Assembly (NCBI GenBank): GCA_007859995.1
Contig: SMSL01000009.1
Location: 1 to 64,000 of the forward strand
DNA: 64,000 bases
Reading direction: 5' to 3'
DNA from: Candidatus Brocadiaceae bacterium S225
GTDB taxonomy: Bacteria; Planctomycetota; Brocadiia; Brocadiales; Scalinduaceae
Shown: piece after piece, positions 26,929 through 36,242 of the stretch
Position numbering within the stretch: position 1 is the first letter of the stretch
Layout: every line of letters begins with the position of its first letter
Translations under genes and position numbers: made by a program
The notes under the pieces: generated by a model
Databases searched by the model: none
Seen by the model: only the letters and a program-made list of their open reading frames with translations
Told to the model about the DNA's origin: nothing

Positions 26929-27565
26929 TACGGTTATTTTTGATATGGATGGTGTGATTGTCGATGGAATGCCATATCATATCAAATCATGGAAAGAAGC
27001 ATTGTCGACCATAGATATGTCTGTTTCTGATCTGGATATTTACCTGATGGAAGGTATGACAGGCAGAGAAACAATGGAAATATTTGTCAAAAAAAGCAAC
27101 ATATCAATTTCAGACGAAACTGCTGACAAGATAATAAAACTTAAACGTAAGATATTTAATGATATTTTTACCGTAACACTGATAAAAGGTATTAAGGACT
27201 TTTTATTAGAATTAAAGGATCGCAAGTACAATCTCGCCCTGGTGACCGGTACCCGTTTAGAGGTTGTTAAGAAGGTTTTACAGGTGGGGTTGGAAAATAT
27301 TTTTGAAGTTATTGTTACCGGAGAAATGGTAAATAAAGGGAAACCAAACCCTGAACCATACCTGAAAGCCGTAGATGAACTTAAGGCAACAAAAGGAGAT
27401 TGCGTCGTAATAGAAAATGCGCCGGCAGGTATAACTTCAGCTAAGGGTGCAGGTTTAATGTGTTTTGCAGTACAAACTTCTCTTTCGGATGAGTACCTGC
27501 AAGATGCAGACAGGATATTTAAAGATATAGATGGTGTCTCAAAATATTTATTAAATTCTTCTTAA
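26915..27565 (+). CDS. HAD superfamily hydrolase, beta-phosphoglucomutase/phosphatase subfamily
   Basis: A 216-residue HAD-IA protein. Motif I is FDMDGVIVD (9-17; nucleophile D10 and general acid D12), an alpha-helical cap follows (about 18-85), motif II is VTGTR, motif III is the lysine in KGKPNPEPY, and motif IV is VVIENAPAG. The Asp-x-Asp and IDS/ENA-like motifs fit sugar-phosphate phosphatases or beta-phosphoglucomutase; the choice cannot be made by eye. It overlaps the protease gene by 14 nt and ends the three-gene operon. The glycogen locus further on is a possible source of substrate, but this is only proximity. Confidence 0.85.
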   Translation: MKNINTVIFDMDGVIVDGMPYHIKSWKEALSTIDMSVSDLDIYLMEGMTGRETMEIFVKKSNISISDETADKIIKLKRKIFNDIFTVTLIKGIKDFLLELKDRKYNLALVTGTRLEVVKKVLQVGLENIFEVIVTGEMVNKGKPNPEPYLKAVDELKATKGDCVVIENAPAGITSAKGAGLMCFAVQTSLSDEYLQDADRIFKDIDGVSKYLLNSS

Positions 27566-27637
27566 TAAATAAAAGCTGTCGTGTTGAACCCGTAGTATGA
27601 TCGTATTTGTTCAATATAAAATTACAGGAGTCTATTG

Positions 27638-28228
27638 ATGAAAAAGTTAAAGTATTTGTGTCTGTTTTTGTTCCTTAATTTTGCTATCTCTTTTCCCGTA
27701 ACATCTGAGGCATCACAAGTGGATTTTGGCTGGAGCGCTCCTGAATATTTTTTGAACAATGAGGGCTCGGAAGACGAAAGGAAATATTTAATCTGGGTAT
27801 TCTCAATAAAAAATACGATAGACACGGAGATTACGATACCTGTAGCAACCATGTTGTCGACTGACACAGACAACTATTATGCGGCAAAATACATTCCGGA
27901 AATTGCAGAAAAAGTCTCTGAAAATGGGGAAAAATATTTAAGTTCAGACAAAATGAAAGGTGAATATGGTCCTGGAGTTACCAGAAAGGGAATTGCAATA
28001 TTTGAAGACATCGATCCCTATGCACAGAAATTAAATATATTTATGACAGGATTGTCACATTTCTTCTTTTGGAGATGGAGATTGTCAGATTATTCTTATA
28101 AAATTACATATAAAAGATCAGGGAGTAAATGGATACTGGAAGAACATGGTTTCTCAAAAGATAATTCGCACAGAAACCATGTTGACAAGTTTAAGGGGGC
28201 TCAGCCGGATATTAATTACTGGCCCTGA
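27638..28228 (+). CDS. Exported protein of unknown function
   Basis: 196 residues with a signal peptide (MKKLKYLCLFLFLNFAISFP, cleavage near SEA at about 25). The mature part has WVFSIKNTIDTEITIPVATML, a polar centre, and an aromatic run TGLSHFFFWRWRLSDYSYKI near 147-166 that looks like a beta-strand pair. I do not recognise the family. AGGAG seven nt upstream supports ATG 27638 over the TTG directly before it. The 3' end overlaps the HU-family gene on the other strand by 13 nt, so the two transcripts converge and overlap. Confidence 0.7.
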   Translation: MKKLKYLCLFLFLNFAISFPVTSEASQVDFGWSAPEYFLNNEGSEDERKYLIWVFSIKNTIDTEITIPVATMLSTDTDNYYAAKYIPEIAEKVSENGEKYLSSDKMKGEYGPGVTRKGIAIFEDIDPYAQKLNIFMTGLSHFFFWRWRLSDYSYKITYKRSGSKWILEEHGFSKDNSHRNHVDKFKGAQPDINYWP

Positions 28229-28557
28229 GTAGAAATGTTGCTATTGGCGTCTGTTGATGCATCTTGAGAGGGATCATTTTGAACCTTTTCTTTTAGAAGC
28301 CTTCCTGATTTGAATCTTACAACTCTTTTTGGGGGTACATCTACAGTTGTACCGGTTTTAGGATTTCTTCCAATCCGTGGCCCTCTCTCCACTGTAGTTA
28401 GAATACCAAAATCTCTGAATTCTAATCGATTGCCTTTTACAAGTTCTTCAGTGCACAATTCAAGGAAAAGCTGAATTGTTTGTTTGGTGATTATTTGCGG
28501 GCTTCCCAATTTTTGAGATATAGCCTCAGCTAGTTCTCTTTTTGTTATTGTGGCCAT
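28216..28557 (-). CDS. HU/IHF family DNA-binding protein
   Basis: A 113-residue histone-like protein. The opening TKRELAEAISQKLG, the helix-to-strand segment LEFRDFGILTTVERGPRIGRNPKTGTTVDVPPKR and the closing VVRFKSGRLLKEKV are diagnostic. The DNA-intercalating proline sits in RNPKTG. Compared with HU (90 aa) it has an extra acidic, Ser/Thr/Asn-rich tail of about 18 residues (SQDASTDANSNISTQGQ). The sequence is closer to IHF than HU in its ERGPRIGRNP arm. GGAG precedes the ATG and a good promoter lies 75-102 nt upstream. It bends or packages DNA in the nucleoid. Confidence 0.93.
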   Translation of the reverse strand: MATITKRELAEAISQKLGSPQIITKQTIQLFLELCTEELVKGNRLEFRDFGILTTVERGPRIGRNPKTGTTVDVPPKRVVRFKSGRLLKEKVQNDPSQDASTDANSNISTQGQ

Positions 28558-28631
28558 AATCGATTACTCCAAAAACATTATAATTCTTCAATCAGTAATT
28601 TACAATAAGTATGGGCATCAAATTGCAGCTG

Positions 28632-28659
28632 ATTATACACATAAGTTTAATTATGTCAA
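28632..28659 (-). promoter_or_regulatory. Consensus promoter of the HU/IHF gene
   Basis: Reading the minus strand, TTGACA (28659-28654) and TATAAT (28637-28632) are separated by 16 nt. The start codon is 75 nt downstream of the -10. Confidence 0.8.
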
Positions 28660-28752
28660 CATCTTTGAGAAAAAAAGCTGGTTTTTTTATTCAATATTTA
28701 AAAAGTAAATTTACTTTATCTTTACATAGCTTAAATTGTGTAGGATGTTGAC

Positions 28753-29898
28753 ATGAAATTTACCGATTTTATACGCAAGCATAGTAAAACAAACAACTTA
28801 CCTGTTTACATAATGGGTGGTAACGAGTATTTTCTAAAAAAGCAGGCATTAACCGTGATAAAGGAACAATTTTTTCTTGAAGGGGGAGTCAAAGAAGGTT
28901 TAATCGAGTTTAATGGTAAAGAGACGGGAAGTAATTCTATCGTTAACCACGCTGAAGGTAATACTGGGCAAAATGTAAAAGTTTCTAATTTATTTAATGG
29001 TATTATTGATGAAGCAAAAACTGCTCCTATGTTTGGAAAGCATAAGCTGATAATAGTTGAGAATGCTGACGGCCTCCTGGTTAAATATCAGGAGAGAATT
29101 TTAGAATACATTAAAAATCCTTTTAGCATTAACTGCATGATATTAGAAGTTTTATCCATAGACAAAAGGACTAAATTAGCAAAAGCAATGAACGGCGAAC
29201 AGGGCATCCTTATTGAATGCGATAAGCTCTATGATAGTCCTGCGCCCTGGGAAACAAAGAAACCGGAATATGACAGTGAATTAACAAAATGGATTGTTAT
29301 TCATGCCAGGAATTATGGAAAAAAAATGAATCTTAAATCTGCATTTTGTCTTCTGGAAAGGACCGGAAACAGTCTGGCGATTATTGACAGGCAACTGGAT
29401 GCATTATCCATTTTTTCCGGTGACAGGAATGAAATTTCCATAGAAGATATTCAAATGTTTTCAGGGGTAAGTCATAGAGAGAAGCTCTTCAATCTGCTCG
29501 ATGCAATTGGTATGAAAAATACAATTTCTGCTGTAAAAATTGCAGAAAATATTTTCAATATTGGTATGGAAAACGAGCGCAAAGCTATTACTTTTGATCC
29601 AGGGTCAATTGCCATAGCTATTGTGATTTCATCACATAAAAGAATGAAGGATTTATGGAAGATTCTCAGGGTTCTGGATAAGGGTGGAAATAAAGACGAT
29701 ATACTGAAAAAAACTTCGGTAAAAAGACCATTTGTTGACAAAATGATAGAGCAGGCTCAGAATTTTAAAGAAGAGGAGATGTCTGAAAAATGGAAATATA
29801 TGCTTGAGGCCGACTTGTTATGTAAAACCAGTCGTCTATCACCAACCCTCATAATAGAACAACTGATAACTAAGTTATGTCTGTGGCCGAGGAATTAA
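28753..29898 (+). CDS. holA: DNA polymerase III subunit delta
   Basis: A 381-residue clamp-loader subunit that opens the beta sliding clamp. The N-terminal VYIMGGNEYFLKKQALTVIKEQF is the family opening. An AAA+-like fold without a functional Walker A follows, with APMFGKHKLIIVENADGLL (the delta SLFxxxRLV motif), YDSPAPWETKK and the helical IVIHARNYGKKMN region. The last domain holds SHREKLFNLLDAIG. It is a little longer than E. coli HolA because of a spacer at about 50-75. No ribosome-binding site is obvious. It stands alone between the HU gene and the DksA-type gene. Confidence 0.85.
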   Translation: MKFTDFIRKHSKTNNLPVYIMGGNEYFLKKQALTVIKEQFFLEGGVKEGLIEFNGKETGSNSIVNHAEGNTGQNVKVSNLFNGIIDEAKTAPMFGKHKLIIVENADGLLVKYQERILEYIKNPFSINCMILEVLSIDKRTKLAKAMNGEQGILIECDKLYDSPAPWETKKPEYDSELTKWIVIHARNYGKKMNLKSAFCLLERTGNSLAIIDRQLDALSIFSGDRNEISIEDIQMFSGVSHREKLFNLLDAIGMKNTISAVKIAENIFNIGMENERKAITFDPGSIAIAIVISSHKRMKDLWKILRVLDKGGNKDDILKKTSVKRPFVDKMIEQAQNFKEEEMSEKWKYMLEADLLCKTSRLSPTLIIEQLITKLCLWPRN

Positions 29899-30170
29899 TT
29901 AAATAATACAACATTTTAAGTATTGTCTGTTGGCAGGGTTGCTCTATTAAAGAGTTTTCAGGTAAGTGTCAAATTTTTTTCCATTTTAATGAGGCTTGAT
30001 TTAGTCAATATAAAGACTCATTAATGGGTAACAATTAATACAGATTTTTGATATAATACAAACGATAAATAAAACTGGAGTTAAGTGGGAATTGATATCA
30101 TGAACATGTATTTTCAATATTTAACTGCAGGGCATATTATGAGAAGAAATGTAGAGGCTTGGAGGTTACC

Positions 30171-30518
30171 ATGAAGAAATATGATCAAATTCGCAGAAAA
30201 CTCATTGATAGACGAGATGAGATAGAGGGTCGTTTAGACAAGGTTGATCAGGATATACTCCACACCAATGGCGCTCCAAGTCCTGATTCCGGAGAACAGG
30301 CAGTAGAGCGCGAGAATGATGATGTGCTTGAGGCATTGGGTGGGCTTGCTCGTTCAGAATTAGAGAAAATAAACACAGCGCTTGAGCGCATTGAACGGAA
30401 TGAATATGGAAACTGTGCGTTATGTAAAAAGGCTATAGCGGCAGAAAGGCTCAAAGCAATTCCTTTTGCTGATCGGTGTATTGATTGTGCGGATAAGGAT
30501 ATAGACGATATAGATTGA
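30171..30518 (+). CDS. TraR/DksA family zinc-finger protein
   Basis: 115 residues. A coiled-coil N-terminus (about 1-75) is followed by a C4 zinc finger, C82/C85 (CALC) and C103/C106 (CIDC), with the standard spacing. DksA relatives enter the RNA-polymerase secondary channel and modulate transcription, often with ppGpp. The coiled-coil tip here reads PSPDSGEQAVEREND, so the acidic tip used by DksA is only partly conserved. The start at ATG 30171 is supported by GGAGG five nt upstream; a TTG 12 nt earlier lies inside that site. The C-terminus is very acidic (ADKDIDDID). Confidence 0.9.
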   Translation: MKKYDQIRRKLIDRRDEIEGRLDKVDQDILHTNGAPSPDSGEQAVERENDDVLEALGGLARSELEKINTALERIERNEYGNCALCKKAIAAERLKAIPFADRCIDCADKDIDDID

Positions 30519-30626
30519 CAACTCTGGCTTGTCTAGATCCGATCTCTTTCTAGTATAAGTTCAGATACCTTACCCTGGAAATCCCTGCAGTTTTATTCTT
30601 TGAGAGACTCTTAATGAAAGGTTACT

Positions 30627-32279
30627 ATGGAAGTGCATAGACTTGCCGGTAAAAGGGCCCCACGTGAGCTTCTCACAAATATACCGCGACTCATTTCCGC
30701 TTACTATACACACAAACCCGATATCGAAAATCCGCATAATCTGGTCTCATTCGGTACCTCAGGGCATAGGGGATCTTCGTTTAAAAACTCTTTTAATGAG
30801 GACCATGTCCTGGCCATTTGCCAGTCTATATGCGAACTGAGAAAATCCAGGGATATTACCGGACCGCTTTATGTTGGTAAAGATACCCACGCACTGTCCG
30901 AGGCCGCATTTTCTACGGCTATCGAAGTTTTTGCTGCCAATAACATAGATATTATGATACAGGCAGGTTCCGGCTATACTCCTACACCTGTCGTTTCCCA
31001 CGCTATTTTAACATATAATCAAAACAGGACCTCAGGGCTTGCTGACGGAGTTATCATTACTCCGTCACACAACCCGCCTGATGACGGAGGTTTCAAATAC
31101 AATCCTCCAACAGGAGGGCCTGCTGACACTGAAACTACCAATGTTATACAGGACCGTGCCAATGAAATACTTATGCAAGGCTTGAAGGGTGTAAAGCGCA
31201 TGCCCGTTGAACGTGCACTTAAGGTCAATACAACACACGAATATGATTATGTCTTGCCATACATAACGGATCTGGAAAATATTATCGACATGAAGGCTAT
31301 CGCATCAGCCGGGCTCAAGATTGGGGTTGATCCTATGGGAGGTGCCGGTGTGGACTACTGGAACCCTATCTCCGAGAAGTACAGACTGGATATAGAAGTA
31401 GTAAACAAATATGTCGACCCCACATTTTCGTTTATGTCGGTTGACAGGGACGGAAAGATCCGTATGGATTGTTCGTCTCCCTATGCTATGGCCGGACTCA
31501 TAGAACTCAAGGATAAATTCGACATTGCTTTTGGCAATGATCCTGATTATGACCGTCACGGTATTGTTACCAAAAGTAGCGGTCTCATGAACCCGAACCA
31601 TTACCTTGCAGTGGCAGTCTGGTACCTTTTTCAAAATCGTCCCGATTGGTCAAAAGACGTTGCTATTGGCAAAACACTTGTTTCAAGCTCCATGATCGAT
31701 CGTGTAGCCGCATACATGGGGTGTAGGCTCCGCGAGGTGCCGGTGGGCTTTAAGTGGTTTGTAGATGGCCTTATTGACGGTTCTTACGGCTTTTGTGGAG
31801 AGGAGAGCGCTGGAGCATCGTTTTTACGAAAGCAGGGAACGGTATGGACAACGGACAAGGACGGAATTATCCTCGATCTTCTGGCTGCTGAGATCACGGC
31901 GACTACTCAACGCGACCCTGGAGAGCACTATAAGGAATTACAAAATCAGTTCGGTAGCCCTGTTTACGAGCGCATTGACGCACCCGCAAGTCGTGAACAA
32001 AAGGTCGTATTGGGAAAACTCACACCAGATATGGTTGAAGCAGAAGAGCTAGCTGGAGAAAATATAACCGCCAAACTCACCCATGCTCCCGGTAACAACG
32101 CGGCGATAGGAGGATTGAAGGTGGTCACGGAAAACGGCTGGTTTGCTGCCAGGCCATCAGGCACTGAAGACATTTACAAAGTTTATGCTGAGAGTTTTGT
32201 TGGTATGGAACACCTCAGGCAGATTCAGGACGAGGCCCAGGCTATCGTAACTGCCGCGCTTAAGACAGCAGGTTTGTAA
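30627..32279 (+). CDS. pgm: Alpha-D-glucose phosphate-specific phosphoglucomutase
   Basis: A 550-residue cytoplasmic enzyme interconverting glucose-6-P and glucose-1-P, close in length to E. coli Pgm. The catalytic phosphoserine is S147 in [11 protein letters not shown]. The metal loop is DPDYDRHG, the sugar loop [12 protein letters not shown], and the phosphate-binding loop [16 protein letters not shown] near the end. The opening [22 protein letters not shown] is typical of this subgroup. It lies upstream of the glycogen locus (glgA ends about 690 nt away on the other strand) and would supply glucose-1-P to glgC, or take it from glgP. No ribosome-binding site stronger than AAAGG is seen. Confidence 0.95.
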   Translation: MEVHRLAGKRAPRELLTNIPRLISAYYTHKPDIENPHNLVSFGTSGHRGSSFKNSFNEDHVLAICQSICELRKSRDITGPLYVGKDTHALSEAAFSTAIEVFAANNIDIMIQAGSGYTPTPVVSHAILTYNQNRTSGLADGVIITPSHNPPDDGGFKYNPPTGGPADTETTNVIQDRANEILMQGLKGVKRMPVERALKVNTTHEYDYVLPYITDLENIIDMKAIASAGLKIGVDPMGGAGVDYWNPISEKYRLDIEVVNKYVDPTFSFMSVDRDGKIRMDCSSPYAMAGLIELKDKFDIAFGNDPDYDRHGIVTKSSGLMNPNHYLAVAVWYLFQNRPDWSKDVAIGKTLVSSSMIDRVAAYMGCRLREVPVGFKWFVDGLIDGSYGFCGEESAGASFLRKQGTVWTTDKDGIILDLLAAEITATTQRDPGEHYKELQNQFGSPVYERIDAPASREQKVVLGKLTPDMVEAEELAGENITAKLTHAPGNNAAIGGLKVVTENGWFAARPSGTEDIYKVYAESFVGMEHLRQIQDEAQAIVTAALKTAGL

Positions 32280-32968
32280 AATACATTCTTATTTCTGGGA
32301 AGGTAAACTCTGTATTTTCAAATGGATAACATGACCAGCCCTCAGGGCATCCCCTGTCTTCATTCCTTAGCGTCCTTCATAATGGTAATTGGATATTTCC
32401 AGCAACAACACCCGGAACGGTAATATCTTCATCCAGAGATTCCCATCATAAAGCATAACCATCTAAACGAAGAGTTACCTCTCTTAGCCCGACTTTCGCA
32501 ATTCATCCCTGATTTTAGAAAATTTTCAAGTTTTCAAAAATGTAAGTGTTTGTAAATAAAGGACTCCTTTTTTCAAAAAGACCCAAAACACGCCAAAGCC
32601 CCTTGTAGTGTAGATCTACCCTCTTTTTTTCTTGAGCACACATTTCCATCACCGATTTTCATGGAAACAAGACACCCTAAACAATTCTAGGTTGAAATAT
32701 TTAATGTTGTAGTAACCCATGTAGTATTAATGCGTTATGAGTGTTGTATATTAAGCAACACAAAAGTAATTAGGACCAGTATTGAAGAAAGCTGAGGTTG
32801 CTCTTTAGCCTCCTATATAATATGGAGAAAAAAGATCGTGTTATTCCTGGCATCGGGATGTGATTTACACAATAAGTATTCCGTAATCTTCTTTTGCTCC
32901 ACTTGTGCGTTATTTGCATTAGGCAAATTCATTAATTTCTTTCGTCCAAATAGTTACCATTTTTTCAC
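32280..32968. other. Longest non-coding stretch, between pgm and glgA
   Basis: 689 bases between the convergent ends of pgm and glgA. No gene or RNA is supported. Minor inverted repeats are TTTCCAT (32643-32649) with ATGGAAA (32661-32667), and GTGTTG (32741-32746) with CAACAC (32756-32761); neither has a T-run. It could be decayed sequence. Confidence 0.45.
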
Positions 32969-34432
32969 TTATTCTTCTCCCAGTACAGATCTAAACAATT
33001 CTACATATTTAGTCGCGCTCTTTTCCCAAGACCAATCCTGCCTCATGGCATTTTCTCTGAGGGCATTCCATAACGCCTTTGATTTATACAATTCCAACGC
33101 CCTGTCTATGGTAAATAGGAGTTCTGCTGCGAAATAGCCCTTCATAGTGAATCCGGTAGCAGTTCGGTTTTTGAGGTTTTCATCATTTGCGTCTATTATC
33201 GTATCTGCAAGACCTCCGGTTTCGCGTACTACAGGAATGGTTCCGTATTTTAAACTGTACATCTGATTTAAGCCGCAAGGTTCATATTTTGACGGCATAA
33301 GGAAAATATCAGCGCCCGCTTCGATTTCATGGGCCAGTTTGTTGTCAAACATTATGTTTACTGAAAGCTTGCTGTTATATTTGGGTACAACCTCTTGAAG
33401 TATTTGATGATATTTTTCATTACCTATGCCCAGTATTACGAGTTGGAGCTCTCTCTTCATCAGATTCTCAATAATTGCGATCAGAAGGTCAACGCCCTTT
33501 TGCTCCACAAGGCGGCTGATCATACCAAGGAGCGGCGCTTCAGTTTGTGGGAGATTGAGCTTCTTTTGTAAGTGTTTTTTATTTAATGCTTTTCCGCTTA
33601 TATCTTCAACACTGTATTGGTGAGATATAAGATTGTCATTTTCCGGTGACCATTCAGTGTAATCAACTCCATTGATTATTCCGCTAAGCTTGCTTTTGTA
33701 TTTTATGATGACGTCTTCCAGCCCGCAACCAAACTCAACAGTCATTATTTCTTCGGCATACCTTTTAGAGACAGTTGTCAAAATATCCGCAAAAACTATT
33801 CCACCTTTTAGAAAGTTTACCTGTCCCCAGTGTTCCAGATTTTTCCAGTTAAACAGTGACATATCTAAACCTGTAAGTCTCATCTCTTCCTGTGGGAACA
33901 GTCCCTGATATGCGAGATTATGAATGGTCAGTACTGTTTTTATAGAGGATAGTTTTTGATTGTCTGCAAACAATGTCTTCAGGTAAACTGGAATTAATGC
34001 CGTCTGCCAGTCATGGCAATGAATAATGTCTATTGACAATCCCAGTCTTCTAATAGCCTCTATTACAGATCTGGAGAATAAAATAAAACGTGCTGAGTTG
34101 TCCTGGTAATCACCGAATTCTGTTCCGTAAAGTGCATCCCTGTCATAATATTCATCGTGTTGTATGAAATAGATCGTGATGTTTTCTGAGCCATGGTGAA
34201 TGCTTTTCCAGAGAGTTACGGTGTGATCAATATCACCAATAGGAATATCAAAAGTGATATCCAAGAGCTTGATATCTATACCGGATTTTTTTACAGACTT
34301 ATAAAGAGGTATGAACATTGATACTTCGTGACCGGCTTTCTCAAGGTATAATGGCAATGTTCCCACAACGTCAGCAAGACCGCCTGTTTTAGCGTATGGA
34401 ATTATCTCCGAAGATACTTCTGCAATTTTCAT
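32969..34432 (-). CDS. glgA: Glycogen synthase (ADP-glucose type)
   Basis: A 487-residue GT5 glycosyltransferase adding glucose from ADP-glucose to the growing alpha-1,4 chain. The ADP-glucose-binding KTGGLADV motif is at residues 15-22. The catalytic His region IIHCHDWQTALIP, the LTIHNLAYQG motif, and the C-terminal PSKYEPCGLNQMYSLKYGTIPVVRETGGLADT are all intact. Length is normal. It is the last gene of the minus-strand operon, starting three nt after glgP, which makes co-translation with the phosphorylase likely. Use of ADP-glucose fits the presence of glgC in the same locus. Confidence 0.96.
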   Translation of the reverse strand: MKIAEVSSEIIPYAKTGGLADVVGTLPLYLEKAGHEVSMFIPLYKSVKKSGIDIKLLDITFDIPIGDIDHTVTLWKSIHHGSENITIYFIQHDEYYDRDALYGTEFGDYQDNSARFILFSRSVIEAIRRLGLSIDIIHCHDWQTALIPVYLKTLFADNQKLSSIKTVLTIHNLAYQGLFPQEEMRLTGLDMSLFNWKNLEHWGQVNFLKGGIVFADILTTVSKRYAEEIMTVEFGCGLEDVIIKYKSKLSGIINGVDYTEWSPENDNLISHQYSVEDISGKALNKKHLQKKLNLPQTEAPLLGMISRLVEQKGVDLLIAIIENLMKRELQLVILGIGNEKYHQILQEVVPKYNSKLSVNIMFDNKLAHEIEAGADIFLMPSKYEPCGLNQMYSLKYGTIPVVRETGGLADTIIDANDENLKNRTATGFTMKGYFAAELLFTIDRALELYKSKALWNALRENAMRQDWSWEKSATKYVELFRSVLGEE

Positions 34433-34435
34433 TTT

Positions 34436-36148
34436 TTATTTTATATACGCCTCAGTGACGTATCTCAGCATCATTCTATGGGTGTTAAAGTAGTATGCAT
34501 TTTTACCAATCGCACTCTTCATCATATTAATCCATTTGTCTCTGTCTTGATAAAAGGTTGGGATAATAATTTTTTCGAGTTTGTTATATAGGTCGTTTGT
34601 GTCTATCTCATTTGCATTATCATCAGGAGCAATCTCTGTTGATTCAGGGCCTATAGACCAACCGGTATCTCCTTCTATGTGACCTTCAATCCACCATCCG
34701 TCAAGAACACTGAAATTCAAAACCCCATTATGTGCAGCTTTCATGCCGCTGGTTCCTGACGCCTCAAGAGGTCTGATCGGGTTGTTCAGCCAGACATCCA
34801 CACCAGAAACTATCTTCAAAGCGGTTTCCATATTATAGTTATTTATGAAGACGATATTTATTTTCCCTTTCAGTTTATCTGAATATGAGAATATGTCTTC
34901 AATAAGTTTTTTGCCCCCTTCATCTTTTGGATGAGCTTTTCCGGCAAAAATCAGCTGGATCTTGCCAGATGCAATTCTCTCAAGTCTTTCCAGGTCATTA
35001 AATATCAGGGACGCTCTCTTGTATGTTGCGAATCTTCTTGCAAACCCTATTGTCAGTGTCTCATAGTCCATATTTACGGCCTGCAGAGAGTTTACATAAT
35101 TAATGAGGATTTTCTTCGCTTCTGAATGTGCATTCCAGAGTTCATTATGTGGAATCATATCAGTTCTTACAAATAACTCAGGTTCATTTGCCCAGCCAGG
35201 TATATATTTATCAAACAGTTTTTTAAAGCTGTCACACGTCCACGTATAAGAATGTACGCCATTTGTTATTGAATTTATTTTATAACCAGGAAACATATTC
35301 TGTGATACCTCTCCGTGCTTTTTGGCAACGCCATTGACATCATTGCTCAGATTTAAAGCAAGAAGTGTCATATTAAGATTCTCTTCCCCGGCAAGTTCAC
35401 GCAGAATATTCTCCGGGAAATATTCGCCTATTACGCTCCTGTAGAGATCATAAGAGAACCTATCATGTCCCGCATCAACCGGTGTGTGTGTCGTAAACAC
35501 GCACAATTCTTTAACGGTTTCAAAGTCCCACATGGATGTTTCGTCACTGGCGTCCTCTAAATCATTTTTTAATTGATGCAAAAGTTCAAGTGTCAGGAAT
35601 GCCGCATGTCCTTCATTCATATGATATTTCTTTATTTGAAACCCAAGCATCTTTAACATCTTGACGCCGCCGATCCCGAGGATTACTTCTTGCTTGATTC
35701 TGTAATTATCATCTCTGCCATAGAGATGATAAGTTAGTTCCCTGTCTTCTTCACTATTCTCCGGCAAATTAGTATCAAGAAATATCACGGGAACTTCACC
35801 ACCTTTGGGGCTTTTGACAAAATAAACCCATGCCTGAATATATACATTCCTGCCTTCAATTGTAACATTCACCTTTTCCGGTGCCATTTTCATCAATTCG
35901 GAAGGGTCCCATATTGCGGGTGATTCGATCTGACGTCCCCGGTCGTCTATATCCTGTTTAAAGTACCCTTTGTGGTATATTAATGTTACTGCAACAAGAG
36001 GGAGATTTAAATCAGCGCCTGATTTAATAGTGTCTCCGGCAAGTATGCCCAATCCTCCACTGAATGTTGGTATATCATCCTTAAGTCCAATTTCCATAGA
36101 GAAGTAGGCAATCTTAGATCCATTTGTCTGTTTTTCTGTTATTGACAT
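34436..36148 (-). CDS. glgP: Alpha-glucan phosphorylase (short GT35 type)
   Basis: A 570-residue GT35 enzyme releasing glucose-1-P from alpha-glucans. The N-terminus KIAYFSMEIGLKDDIPTFSGGLGILAGD is the standard catalytic-core start of the compact bacterial/archaeal type, which lacks the long regulatory N-terminus of the 800-residue phosphorylases. The pyridoxal-phosphate lysine lies in EASGTSGMKAAHNG, and HMNEGHAAF and FARRFATYKRA are conserved. The gene lies between malQ (94-nt gap) and glgA (3-nt gap). Synthase and phosphorylase in one transcript suggests that flux direction is set by enzyme control rather than by separate expression. Confidence 0.93.
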   Translation of the reverse strand: MSITEKQTNGSKIAYFSMEIGLKDDIPTFSGGLGILAGDTIKSGADLNLPLVAVTLIYHKGYFKQDIDDRGRQIESPAIWDPSELMKMAPEKVNVTIEGRNVYIQAWVYFVKSPKGGEVPVIFLDTNLPENSEEDRELTYHLYGRDDNYRIKQEVILGIGGVKMLKMLGFQIKKYHMNEGHAAFLTLELLHQLKNDLEDASDETSMWDFETVKELCVFTTHTPVDAGHDRFSYDLYRSVIGEYFPENILRELAGEENLNMTLLALNLSNDVNGVAKKHGEVSQNMFPGYKINSITNGVHSYTWTCDSFKKLFDKYIPGWANEPELFVRTDMIPHNELWNAHSEAKKILINYVNSLQAVNMDYETLTIGFARRFATYKRASLIFNDLERLERIASGKIQLIFAGKAHPKDEGGKKLIEDIFSYSDKLKGKINIVFINNYNMETALKIVSGVDVWLNNPIRPLEASGTSGMKAAHNGVLNFSVLDGWWIEGHIEGDTGWSIGPESTEIAPDDNANEIDTNDLYNKLEKIIIPTFYQDRDKWINMMKSAIGKNAYYFNTHRMMLRYVTEAYIK

Positions 36149-36242
36149 GTAAATTATCCTTTCGTTGTGTGTTCATCTGTATGCAGCAACTGCGCTGTTT
36201 ACTCCTAACCTGCATTTGTTAGTTAAAATCTGTATATAAAAT

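Noticed and set aside
32838-33137. 99-codon plus-strand frame overlapping the end of glgA
   Set aside because: Mostly antisense to the conserved C-terminus of glgA, no ribosome-binding site, Phe/Ser-rich composition typical of shadows.
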